Assembly (NCBI GenBank): GCA_031555175.1
Contig: JAVBUP010000078.1
Coordinates: 1 to 27,057, forward strand
Direction: 5' to 3'
DNA from: JAVBUP01 sp031555175
GTDB taxonomy: Bacteria > Bacillota_I > Bacilli_A > Erysipelotrichales > Coprobacillaceae
DNA: 27,057 nucleotides
Shown piece by piece: positions 15,281-22,699 of the stretch. The notes under the pieces were generated by a model. It did no database searches and was not told where the DNA came from. It saw only the letters and a list, made by a program, of their open reading frames with translations. Positions within the stretch are counted from its first letter, which is position 1. Each line of letters starts with the position of its first letter. The translations under genes and the position numbers were made by a program.

Positions 15281-16645
15281 CTATTTTTTCTTTACCCCTC
15301 TACCAAAGTTTCTATTCTTTGATGTATTAGATATATCCTTATGCTTCGGTCTATTACTTTGCCTACTCACATTAGCAGGGTTATTTTTATTGTTTTGTGA
15401 TTTGTGATTTAATTTCTTACTTTGGCTAGTTTCTGGTTTTTGCTGACTGTTATTATGTGATTCTTGTCTACGTGGCCTTTGCTTTCTTCCTTTTTCTTTA
15501 ATTGTTTCATCAATCATTGGATATTTTGGGTTCTCAATTACTTCAATCTCTTTCTTAATTAATTTTTCAATTGCTTTTAAAAGATGTTTTTCTTGGAAAG
15601 AGCAAAACGAAATAGCTACTCCTTCTTTACCAGCTCTACCTGTACGACCTATACGATGTACATATGTTTCTGGTGTTTCTGGCAAATCAAAATTAATGAC
15701 ATACTCTAATTGATCTATGTCTATACCTCTGGAAGCAATATCAGTTGCTACTAATGCTCTTATTTCCTTCTTCTTGAATTTATCTAAAGCAGACTGTCTT
15801 GCCCCTTGTGACTTATTACCATGGATAGCTTTAGCGACAATATTCTTTTTAGCAAGTTCTTTGACGATTTTATCAGATCCATGTTTTGTTCTTGCAAAAA
15901 CTAAAATCGAACCTGTTTTAGACTCAGTAATAAAATCGGCTAGCATATTAATTTTATTCTTTTGATCGACATAAAATAACGATTGCCTTATTGTATCAAC
16001 AGTTGATGAAACTGGTGTTACTGTTACAATTGCAGGATCTACTAATAAACTCTTTGTAATTGACTCCATTTCTTTAGGCATTGTTGCCGAAAATAACATT
16101 GTTTGTTTCTTGATAGGAATCAGTTTAATAATTTTTCTAATATCATTGATAAAACCCATATCTAACATTCTATCTGCTTCATCTAGTACGAATATTTCTA
16201 TTTTAGAAATATCAACATATCCTTGTTGAATTAAGTCTAATAATCTTCCCGGTGTCGCAACTAGTATATCTACACCTCTTTTTAGTTCATTAACTTGCTT
16301 GCCTTGTCTGACACCACCAAATATAACAGCTGATTTTTGTGGTACGTTTCTACCATATGTTTCAAAACTATCGTGCACTTGAATTGCTAACTCTCTAGTT
16401 GGCGTTAGCACTAAGGCTCTAATTTGATTATTATGACCAAGTCTTTTATTCTTACTTAAATGCTGTAATGTTGGAATCGCAAACGATGCTGTTTTTCCAG
16501 TTCCTGTTTGCGCAAGTCCTAATATATCTCTTCCTTTTAATCCTTCTGGGATTGTTTGTGACTGAATTGGTGTTGGAGTAATGTAGTTTTGCTCAAATAA
16601 CACACTTAGTATTGATGGGATTATTCCCAATTCTTTAAATTCCAT
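15281..16645 (-). CDS. DEAD-box ATP-dependent RNA helicase (RhlE/CshA type)
   Basis: A 454-residue RNA helicase with all superfamily 2 motifs in order. These are the Q-motif (TPIQ), motif I (AQTGTGKT, residues 45-52), PTRELA, TPGRL, motif II DEAD (155-158), SAT, ARTK, ATDIASRGIDI, and motif VI HRIGRTGRAG. After about residue 385 comes a low-complexity tail rich in Lys, Arg, Asn, Gln and Ser, ending in GRGVKKK, which would bind RNA non-specifically. Such enzymes help ribosome assembly and mRNA turnover, often at low temperature. The ATG has AGAGGAAG upstream. It is transcribed alone, from a promoter near 16753-16781, with a leader of about 100 bases holding a strong hairpin. Confidence 0.92.
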   Translation of the reverse strand: MEFKELGIIPSILSVLFEQNYITPTPIQSQTIPEGLKGRDILGLAQTGTGKTASFAIPTLQHLSKNKRLGHNNQIRALVLTPTRELAIQVHDSFETYGRNVPQKSAVIFGGVRQGKQVNELKRGVDILVATPGRLLDLIQQGYVDISKIEIFVLDEADRMLDMGFINDIRKIIKLIPIKKQTMLFSATMPKEMESITKSLLVDPAIVTVTPVSSTVDTIRQSLFYVDQKNKINMLADFITESKTGSILVFARTKHGSDKIVKELAKKNIVAKAIHGNKSQGARQSALDKFKKKEIRALVATDIASRGIDIDQLEYVINFDLPETPETYVHRIGRTGRAGKEGVAISFCSFQEKHLLKAIEKLIKKEIEVIENPKYPMIDETIKEKGRKQRPRRQESHNNSQQKPETSQSKKLNHKSQNNKNNPANVSRQSNRPKHKDISNTSKNRNFGRGVKKK

Positions 16646-16682
16646 TTATATCTTCCTCTCATGTGCTACTTTTAATATAAAA

Positions 16683-16709
16683 CCAAAATAAAAGAGTGTT
16701 TTCACTCTT
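16683..16709 (-). promoter_or_regulatory. Leader hairpin, possible attenuator of the helicase gene
   Basis: AAGAGTG / CACTCTT (16709-16703 with 16698-16692) with a UUUU-complement loop, followed on the minus strand by TTATTTTGG. It lies inside the 5' leader, between the promoter and the ribosome binding site. It could be an intrinsic attenuator or an mRNA-stabilising structure that the helicase itself acts on. Confidence 0.5.
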
Positions 16710-16752
16710 ATTCAAAATCTATCATAATTTCCAAATCGAATAACACTGATAT

Positions 16753-16781
16753 ATTGTACACTTTTTTAATGCAATTGTAAA
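16753..16781 (-). promoter_or_regulatory. Probable promoter of the helicase gene
   Basis: TTTACA (16781-16776), a 17-bp spacer and TACAAT (16758-16753). One mismatch to consensus in each hexamer. It gives a leader of about 100 bases. Confidence 0.6.
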
Positions 16782-16812
16782 CAAACTTAAAATCATAATA
16801 ACTATTTATATT

Positions 16813-16835
16813 AAAAAAAAGATAACGTAGTTATC
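16813..16835 (-). terminator. Terminator of the PTS IIB gene pair
   Basis: Stem GATAAC / GTTATC (16821-16826 with 16830-16835), 3-base loop and eight U on the minus strand. The stem includes the stop codon of the last gene. Confidence 0.85.
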
Positions 16836-17250
16836 CTTTGTTTCTATATGCCACTCCTCTTGTAATCTTTAATACATTTTCCTCATTAGGGAAATGTATT
16901 GGATTAGCCATCCCTTCATTATACATTCTTATTACATCTTCACAATCAGCTAATATTTCCTCAGGTTCTAATACGGCATACATCCTAGGAGGTAATACAT
17001 ATACTGGTACATGCAATTTATCTCCACTACGTTTTAAAAATCCTTGTATTTCTAAGCGCAAGTGTGGACATAAAATCACTACAGTTTTCTCATTCATTTT
17101 ATCTGCTAATGACTCACTAGCTCCAGCAAATGGTTGAAACTCAATTGACATTTTATCCGATAGTCCATTTGCTTCTATCTTTTCTTGGCATACTCTGGCG
17201 ATATGACTTGATGAAAATCCTCCTAAACAGCATAACATTATATTTATCAT
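16831..17250 (-). CDS. PTS EIIB-like protein, lactose/cellobiose type (second of a pair)
   Basis: A 139-residue soluble protein. The N-terminal P-loop INIMLCCLGGFSSSHIA matches the phospho-cysteine loop of cellobiose-type EIIB, with Cys8 as the expected phosphorylation site, although GG-F replaces the usual AGMS. It shares with its neighbour an ILCPHL block (extra Cys), YVLPP, and a C-terminal tail with NPxxFPxEEN...R.VAxR that takes both about 35 residues beyond a standard EIIB. No EIIA or EIIC is encoded nearby. It may pass phosphate to an EIIC elsewhere, or act as a regulatory phosphoprotein. It is cotranscribed with the EIIB at 17264-17686, 13 bases upstream. Family assignment is firm; transport role is uncertain. 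Confidence 0.8.
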   Translation of the reverse strand: MINIMLCCLGGFSSSHIARVCQEKIEANGLSDKMSIEFQPFAGASESLADKMNEKTVVILCPHLRLEIQGFLKRSGDKLHVPVYVLPPRMYAVLEPEEILADCEDVIRMYNEGMANPIHFPNEENVLKITRGVAYRNKG

Positions 17251-17263
17251 TTTTAGTCTCTCC

Positions 17264-17686
17264 TTATTTATTTAAATCTCTATGAGCTACAGTTCTTAAT
17301 ACTCGCATCGTGTTTTCTTCACCTGGGAATACAACAGGATTTACTTTATCAGTATTGAACCTATCCATAACATCCAAGACATCTTTAATAATTACACCAA
17401 GCTCTAAGTTCGCATAAATCTTGGGAGGTAGAATATACATAGGTATCTCAATTCCACCAGCATCTTTAATCATTTTTGGCACTTCATACTTTAAATGTGG
17501 ACAAAGAATTGCTACATCATATTTTTCTATTACTTCTTTGGCAGCTTTACCATGCACCATTCCAAATGGAAAGAACTCAATCGAATATTCTTTGTCCATT
17601 CCTTTTTCTTCAATTTCTTTCTGCATTTTTGTCGCTAAATAACTTGATGACATTCCAGCACCACAACATAATACTATCTTAATCAT
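17264..17686 (-). CDS. PTS EIIB-like protein, lactose/cellobiose type (first of a pair)
   Basis: A 140-residue soluble protein starting MIKIVLCCGAGMSSSYLA. This is a near-perfect EIIB active-site loop, with Cys8 as the phosphate acceptor from EIIA and the GMSSS that cradles the phosphate. The middle has the AILCPHLKYE block and MYILPPK; the C-terminal tail (about 105-140) contains NPVVFPGEEN and is shared with its neighbour only. The two are roughly one-third identical and surely paralogues. The start ATG has TAGGAGAA upstream; the promoter at 17722-17750 is overlapped by inverted repeats. Genes for the rest of a PTS are absent, and the other neighbour is an Rrf2-type regulator read in the opposite direction. 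Confidence 0.85.
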   Translation of the reverse strand: MIKIVLCCGAGMSSSYLATKMQKEIEEKGMDKEYSIEFFPFGMVHGKAAKEVIEKYDVAILCPHLKYEVPKMIKDAGGIEIPMYILPPKIYANLELGVIIKDVLDVMDRFNTDKVNPVVFPGEENTMRVLRTVAHRDLNK

Positions 17687-17714
17687 AATGTTTCTCCTAT
17701 ACTGTAACTTTTTA

Positions 17715-17787
17715 CATTACAATAATAGCACTAGTTAATTGTAATGTCAACGCTTACAATTGATTTTTTTTATTTTTTTGCTATAAT
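17715..17787. promoter_or_regulatory. Divergent promoters with an array of ATTGTAA half-sites
   Basis: Minus promoter for the EIIB pair: TTGACA (17750-17745), a 17-bp spacer and TATTAT (17727-17722). Plus promoter for the Rrf2 gene: TTGATT (17760-17765), a 16-bp spacer and TATAAT (17782-17787). Three half-sites alternate in orientation: TTACAAT at 17717-17723, ATTGTAA at 17738-17744 and TTACAAT at 17754-17760. The outer left pair extends to a 9-bp inverted repeat (CATTACAAT / ATTGTAATG, 17715-17746) lying across the minus promoter. These are probable binding sites for the Rrf2 regulator. Confidence 0.75.
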
Positions 17788-17803
17788 TAATTATGGTGAT
17801 GAT

Positions 17804-18289
17804 ATGCGAGTAAATAAAAACTTTTCAATTGCAGTAAACTCAATACTAATGATGGCATACTCTAAAGATGAAAGAATTACAAGTGCGCTTGTTTCTATTA
17901 GTACTGGAACAAATGCTGTAATTGTGAGAAATATTTTCCTTGATTTAAAAAAGAATGGATTAATTGACACAAGTACTGGAAAATATGGTGGAGTTCATCT
18001 ACTTAAAGATCCTAGTGAGATTACATTATTAGATATTTATAACTCTGTAGAAAATGAGGATGAGCGTGATATTTTTAAATTCTATGATTTAGGATATTAT
18101 TCTGATAAAAACCCAGTCGCTGTTAATATCTACAGCCTTATGAATCCACATATGGATGATGCTATCAACGCTATGAAAAATGAATTCGCAAAAGTAACTA
18201 TTGCGTCATTACTAAATGAGTTAGAAGACTTAATAAATAATACAACAGAACCAAAACATATATATGATTTCCAAAGGTTTAAGTTATAG
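17804..18289 (+). CDS. Rrf2-family transcriptional regulator
   Basis: A 161-residue winged-helix protein starting MRVNKNFSIAVNSILMMAY. The DNA-binding part (about 1-75) includes the turn before IVRNIFLDLKKNGLIDTSTGKYGG, cut here after residue 70, and LLKDPSEITLLDIY, all classic Rrf2. It contains no Cys at all, so it cannot hold the Fe-S cluster of IscR or NsrR and belongs to the YwnA-like non-cluster group; its signal is unknown. The ATG at 17804 has GGTGATG upstream and gives the standard start, whereas the frame open further upstream covers the promoter. It is divergent from the EIIB pair, with shared operator DNA. Confidence 0.88.
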   Translation: MRVNKNFSIAVNSILMMAYSKDERITSALVSISTGTNAVIVRNIFLDLKKNGLIDTSTGKYGGVHLLKDPSEITLLDIYNSVENEDERDIFKFYDLGYYSDKNPVAVNIYSLMNPHMDDAINAMKNEFAKVTIASLLNELEDLINNTTEPKHIYDFQRFKL

Positions 18290-18317
18290 AGTATACCACT
18301 TTATAACTTTTTCTTTT
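18281..18317 (+). terminator. Terminator of the Rrf2-type gene
   Basis: Stem AAGTTATA / TATAACTT (18281-18288 with 18302-18309) followed by a U-rich stretch; the left arm contains the stop codon. Confidence 0.75.
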
Positions 18318-18367
18318 AATTGCTTATGTTATGACTATAATTATTATAATAGTAGGAGGATTACTGT

Positions 18368-18966
18368 ATGAAAGCTTTGCCTAGAGAATATTATCTGCAA
18401 GATACATTATTTATAGCCAAAGACTTAATTGGAAAATATCTTGTCAGAAAATATAACCATAACTACATAATTGGAAGAATCACAGAAACAGAAGCCTACA
18501 TAGGGCTTATTGATAAGGCATGTCATGCTTATGCAATAAAATTACTCCACGAACGCAAACTCTATATGAAACAGGCGGTATAGCTTATGTCTACTTTATA
18601 TATGGAATGCATTATTGCATGAATGTTGTAACTCAAATTGAAGGAGAAGCGGCGGCTGTATTGATAAGAGGTGTAGAGATTGTCAAAGGAATAGATGAGT
18701 GTTCCCTACTTCGTTATGGAAAAGATTATCAAGATTTAACTCCACTGCAAGTCAAAAATATTTCAAATGGTCCAGGTAAACTGTGTAAAGCAATGGGTAT
18801 TAGTAAATCAGACAACGGTAAAGATCTTTGTGATTCTGAATTATTTATATGCAGCAGTATTGAAGGCATTGATAATCCCAACCTAGAAATATCGACTTCT
18901 CCAAGAATTGGGATTAACTATGCGCAAGAAGCTATATCATTTCCATGGCGTTTCTACGTAAAATAA
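18368..18966 (+). pseudogene. 3-methyladenine DNA glycosylase (AAG/MPG family), frameshifted
   Basis: Base-excision repair enzyme that removes alkylated purines. The gene starts at 18368 with AGGAGG 8 bases upstream and reads LPREYYLQDTLFIAKDLIG, then TETEAYIG (Glu of this block is the catalytic residue) and DKACHAYA. It runs out of frame and stops at TAG 18581-18583. The remainder, from ITPRTQTLYETGG through YVYFIYGMHYCMNVV and NGPGKLCKAMGI to the end at 18966, lies in another frame. Inserting one A near 18535 restores HAYANKITPRTQ, exactly the family pattern, and gives a product of about 199 residues, normal for bacterial members. All other motifs are intact, so the lesion is recent or a read error in an A-rich stretch. 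The second half alone would lack the catalytic Glu. Confidence 0.9.
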
Positions 18967-18997
18967 TAACTAATTCACATTATTTGTTGAAATAATA

Positions 18998-19024
18998 AAA
19001 AGCCGTCGTTTGACGGTTTTTATT
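18998..19024. terminator. Bidirectional terminator
   Basis: Stem CCGTC / GACGG (19003-19007 with 19012-19016) extended by A/U flanks on both sides; serves the glycosylase gene on plus and the second GH1 gene on minus. The 80 bases up to the GH1 stop hold nothing else I can recognise. Confidence 0.85.
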
Positions 19025-19104
19025 TAGTCGAGTTTAAGTCATAATTAATGTTTATTTAATCACCAAAAATAACAAAAACATTTTTCTATTCAATAAATAT
19101 ATTG

Positions 19105-20517
19105 CTAATTATTACTTAAATCCTCACCATTTGTTGAAATTACTTTTTTATACCAATCAAATGATTTCTTTTTGGAACGAGCTAAACTACCATTTCCAGC
19201 ATTATCTCTATCCACATAAATAAATCCATAGCGTTTTTTCATTTCCCCTGTTGAAGCTGAGATAATATCGATACATCCCCATGGCGTATATCCTATTAAG
19301 TCTACACCATCAATTTCTACAGCTTTTTTCATTTCGCTGATATGATCTTGTAAATATTGAATACGATAATCATCATTGATTGTTCCATCTTCCTCAACTA
19401 CATCATTAGCTCCTAACCCATTTTCGACTATAAATAATGGTAATTGGTAACGATCATATAACCAGTTTAATGCGATACGAAGCCCTACAGGATCAATTTG
19501 CCAACCCCAATCAGATGATTTTAAGTACGGATTCTTAACACCGCTAAAGAAGTTAGCTAAAGATTTCTCTGCATTATCCTTGGCCGTATCTACCATACTC
19601 ATGTAATAGCTAAATGCTATGTAGTCAACTTTACCAGCCATTAATAACTCTTTATCACCTGGTTGCATTACTATTTCGATTCCTTCACGTTCCCATTCTT
19701 TTAACATATAGTTTGGATAATATCCTCGACATTGTACATCACCAAAGAAGTAATTGCTTCTTCCATTGATGATTTGTTGCATAACATCATCAGGATTACA
19801 TGTTTCAGCATATGATGGTCCATAGCCAAGCATCATTCCTATTTTAAAGTTTGGGTTTATTTTATGCCCCATAATTACAGCTTTTGCACTAGCCACAAAT
19901 TGATGATGAGCCGCTTGATACTTAGATTGTTTATCTTCTTCAATTACTCCGCCAGCCATCCAAGGTCCAATGCAAATGCAATTAATTTCATTAAAAGTCA
20001 TCCAATACTTAACTTTATCTTTATACCTTGTAAATATTACTTCACAATATCTTTCAAATAGCTCAATTAACTTTCTACTCTTCCACCCACCATATGTATG
20101 TGCTAAGTATAATGGAGTTTCATAATGGCTAATAGTCACAACTGGCTCAATACCATATTTTAAGCATTCATCAAATACTGCATCGTAGAATTTCAAACCA
20201 TCCTCATTCGGTGTTAATTCATCACCTTTCGGGAAGATTCTAGCCCAGTTAATTGACATACGATAACACTTAAAGCCCATTTCCGCAAACAATGCAATAT
20301 CTTCCTTATAATGGCCATAAAAATCAATAGCTACATGGCTAGGATAATACACTCCATCCTTAATATTATAAGTGTTTTCACGCACTTTTCCATGTTCACC
20401 TGCTGCCATAACATCTGCAGTGCTTAGCCCTTTACCACCTTCTAAATAACCGCCTTCGCATTGGTTTGCAGCAGTAGCTCCTCCCCATAAAAAATCTTTT
20501 GAAAATCCTTTTGTCAT
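19105..20517 (-). CDS. GH1 6-phospho-beta-glucosidase-type enzyme (copy 2)
   Basis: A 470-residue GH1 enzyme, a paralogue of the gene at 11701-13140. It has the N-terminal FLWGGATAANQCEGG, acid/base motif TFNEIN (Glu near 177), nucleophile motif VENG (Glu near 365) and the phosphate-site block SKKKSFDWYKKVI. The two proteins are nearly the same over the last 30 residues but differ in the loops that line the aglycone side: residues 35-60, and 180-190 with GPWMAGG here against MAFMGAG. They may therefore split a range of phospho-beta-glucosides. AAGGAGG lies 9 bases before the ATG. It is monocistronic, with no PTS genes adjacent. TATAAT is present at about 20540 with no strong -35. Confidence 0.92.
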   Translation of the reverse strand: MTKGFSKDFLWGGATAANQCEGGYLEGGKGLSTADVMAAGEHGKVRENTYNIKDGVYYPSHVAIDFYGHYKEDIALFAEMGFKCYRMSINWARIFPKGDELTPNEDGLKFYDAVFDECLKYGIEPVVTISHYETPLYLAHTYGGWKSRKLIELFERYCEVIFTRYKDKVKYWMTFNEINCICIGPWMAGGVIEEDKQSKYQAAHHQFVASAKAVIMGHKINPNFKIGMMLGYGPSYAETCNPDDVMQQIINGRSNYFFGDVQCRGYYPNYMLKEWEREGIEIVMQPGDKELLMAGKVDYIAFSYYMSMVDTAKDNAEKSLANFFSGVKNPYLKSSDWGWQIDPVGLRIALNWLYDRYQLPLFIVENGLGANDVVEEDGTINDDYRIQYLQDHISEMKKAVEIDGVDLIGYTPWGCIDIISASTGEMKKRYGFIYVDRDNAGNGSLARSKKKSFDWYKKVISTNGEDLSNN

Positions 20518-20589
20518 AATTTACTGCCTCCTTGTACTAATTATAACACTAGCAAAATTACAATTACATTTATTTTAAAGTGTTTTCTC

Positions 20590-20624
20590 AAAAAGAAAAC
20601 ATCTTCATATTATGAAAATGTTTC
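20590..20624 (-). terminator. Terminator of the Big_2 protein gene
   Basis: Imperfect stem GAAACAT...TTCAT / ATGAA...ATGTTTTC (20624-20595) with a U run on the minus strand; starts 6 bases after the stop codon. Confidence 0.7.
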
Positions 20625-20630
20625 TTAAGT

Positions 20631-22394
20631 TTAATTTGATATTCCAGTATAGTAGATAATGTCATATTTCGTGATATTATCAACAGATCCATCAGCGTAA
20701 GTTACTTTAATCTCTGATACTGCTGATGATTTATAATTACAATTATAGAATCTTGTGTTGTTAGTATAAGATCCACTTGATTTACCCGGAGCTAACGGAC
20801 CAGTAAATCTTATCGCTGTATAACTATCTCTACTAATTTGATCATATACTAAATCTCCAAGAGCATTATAATTATTCCACGAAATCTCAATATAATTGAT
20901 TTGCTTTTGAGTGTTGTTCTTAAAGCCAAATTTCCACTCTATTCCACAAACTGAATCTTTAGTATAGTTGAAATGCGTCAGCGTAATCGGTGAGGTTTCG
21001 GTCACCGTAACATTTACTAATGCAACTTTACCATTTGTTGATGTCGCTTTAATCACAGTAGCGCCATGACCGACACCTGTTATAACACCATCATTAACTA
21101 TAGCTACTGCCTCATCATTTGAAGTCCATGATACAGTTTTATCACTCGTGTTATCAGGAGCAACTGTTACTGATATTGTAGCTGTTTGACCAGCTTTCAA
21201 TGAAACAGATGTTGGGTTTGTCGCCACACTCTCAGCATATACTTCCTTAACATGTACGACAATAGTAGCTTTTTCATTATTTACAGAAGTAGCAGTAATC
21301 TTTGTCTTTCCTTCTTTATGACCAGTAATTACACCATTAACTACTGTGGCAATTTCCTCATCAGCACTTGACCAAATAATTCCTGCCTTGTCAGCATTTG
21401 TAGGCATTAAACTAATATTAACCGTGGTACCTTTATTTTTTTCAACCGTAATTTCTTTTGATTCAAATTCAATAGAATCCACACCAATGAATGAACCAAC
21501 CTCCTTACTGGCAATAATACCACTATTCGAACTAGCTGTTATAACTACTTTGCCACTTCCAATAGCCTTAATATTGCCATCTTTATCTACCTCTATAATA
21601 TTCGGATTAGATGATTGCCAAGTAATTTCATTATCTGATGCATTGACAGGATCTAAAATAGCTTTAAGTTTCCCAGATTCGCCAGTTAATAGCTTTGTAT
21701 CTCCAGTAATATCAATAGCAGCTAATTTCACATATTGGACAGTGTATGTCACAGTTCCTGTGATATCATCCTTACCCATAATAGTTACAGTTGCAGTTCC
21801 TTCTTTTAAACCAGAAATTCTTCCATTTGTAACAGAAGCAACTGTTGGATCTGATGAAGTAAATTCAAACTTATTCAAATTAATCAAGCGTTGATTAGTT
21901 TTAAAGTCAACATCTCGAGTTTCACCAATAGCTAATACTAGTGGGTCAGTAGAACAATTAATCTCTTTCAAGCCCTCATCGATTGGGGCAACTCCCATAA
22001 TTACTAATAATACTATCGGCACTATAACTTGGACCTTACCCCAATTACGTGTCACTACAGACTCACCATCAAAGAATCCCTTAATAAGATTATAAATAAG
22101 CGGCGTGATACTCAATGCAGCTAATACTCCAATGTAGCGCGCCACACCGGGATATACCGTCCAAAAAGAAAGCATAAATCCAAAACCAAAAAAATATCTT
22201 ATTCCATCTAGTATTTTAGAAGCTAATCCTCTTTTTTTCTTCTCTTTTTTAGTATCAATATTATAGTCATCATTATTAAATTTAAATCTTTCTTTTAATG
22301 GTACTGCTTCTTCTTCAGCACTTGCCCCACATGATTCACATGTTTTATCCCCAACATTCAATTCAGAACCACAGTACTTACATATTTTTTTCAT
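20631..22394 (-). CDS. Zinc-ribbon membrane protein with four bacterial Ig-like (Big_2) repeats
   Basis: A 587-residue protein with an unusual order. Residues 1-22 form a zinc ribbon (CKYCG ... CESCG). A charged linker follows with DTKKEKKKR, then two or three hydrophobic segments (about 65-115 and 124-142). Then come four tandem Big_2 domains (about 150-490) recognisable by repeats such as SSDPTVASVTNGRISGLKEG, SSNPNIIEVDKDGNIKAIGSG, SADEEIATVVNGVITGHKEG and SNDEAVAIVNDGVITGVGHG. A final domain of about 100 residues, rich in Asn, Tyr and Ser, has no family I know. The ribbon should be cytoplasmic and the Ig repeats extracellular, suggesting a surface or adhesion role. I chose the ATG at 22394 because GGGAGGG lies about 7 bases upstream. 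It stands alone, with its own terminator. Confidence 0.85.
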   Translation of the reverse strand: MKKICKYCGSELNVGDKTCESCGASAEEEAVPLKERFKFNNDDYNIDTKKEKKKRGLASKILDGIRYFFGFGFMLSFWTVYPGVARYIGVLAALSITPLIYNLIKGFFDGESVVTRNWGKVQVIVPIVLLVIMGVAPIDEGLKEINCSTDPLVLAIGETRDVDFKTNQRLINLNKFEFTSSDPTVASVTNGRISGLKEGTATVTIMGKDDITGTVTYTVQYVKLAAIDITGDTKLLTGESGKLKAILDPVNASDNEITWQSSNPNIIEVDKDGNIKAIGSGKVVITASSNSGIIASKEVGSFIGVDSIEFESKEITVEKNKGTTVNISLMPTNADKAGIIWSSADEEIATVVNGVITGHKEGKTKITATSVNNEKATIVVHVKEVYAESVATNPTSVSLKAGQTATISVTVAPDNTSDKTVSWTSNDEAVAIVNDGVITGVGHGATVIKATSTNGKVALVNVTVTETSPITLTHFNYTKDSVCGIEWKFGFKNNTQKQINYIEISWNNYNALGDLVYDQISRDSYTAIRFTGPLAPGKSSGSYTNNTRFYNCNYKSSAVSEIKVTYADGSVDNITKYDIIYYTGISN

Positions 22395-22409
22395 TTCATT
22401 CCCTCCCAA

Positions 22410-22654
22410 GAACTTATTTGCTTCGCTATTTGTATTAGTATCTTTTATACCATATTCTGTCGTTTCAATTTGATACTTTTAGCAATGCGTATTTATATTA
22501 ATTGTATAAGATATAGTCTTTTTTTCATTAGCTGCTAGCTAATATTTTTAACTATTTTCTAGAAATGAAATAGCCGTTTTTCGACAAATCATACTTTTCT
22601 TAAGTGTAAGATATTTATAGTATATATGCAATATAAATGTTACATTTCAAGCAT
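22410..22654. other. Gene-free spacer
   Basis: AT-rich spacer between the serine hydrolase terminator and the Big_2 gene. No open frame with a ribosome binding site is seen on either strand. It holds one hairpin, ATTAGCT-GCT-AGCTAAT at 22528-22544, without a clear U tail, and probably the Big_2 promoter, which I could not place with confidence. Confidence 0.5.
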
Positions 22655-22686
22655 AAGAAAAGCACAATACTTCAATTGTATTGTGC
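22655..22686 (-). terminator. Terminator of the tetR-serine hydrolase operon
   Basis: Perfect 9-bp stem GCACAATAC / GTATTGTGC (22662-22670 with 22678-22686) with a 7-base loop and a U-rich tail on the minus strand. Confidence 0.85.
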
Positions 22687-22699
22687 CAGTAATTATTCT

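Noticed and set aside
18520..18966. Separate gene for the second half of the DNA glycosylase
   Set aside because: Its first residues are out-of-frame translation; the homologous part begins only after the frameshift, and the catalytic Glu is in the first half.
22528..22544. Hairpin ATTAGCT-GCT-AGCTAAT as terminator
   Set aside because: No gene ends before it on either strand and the U tail is weak; recorded only as a structure in a gene-free spacer.
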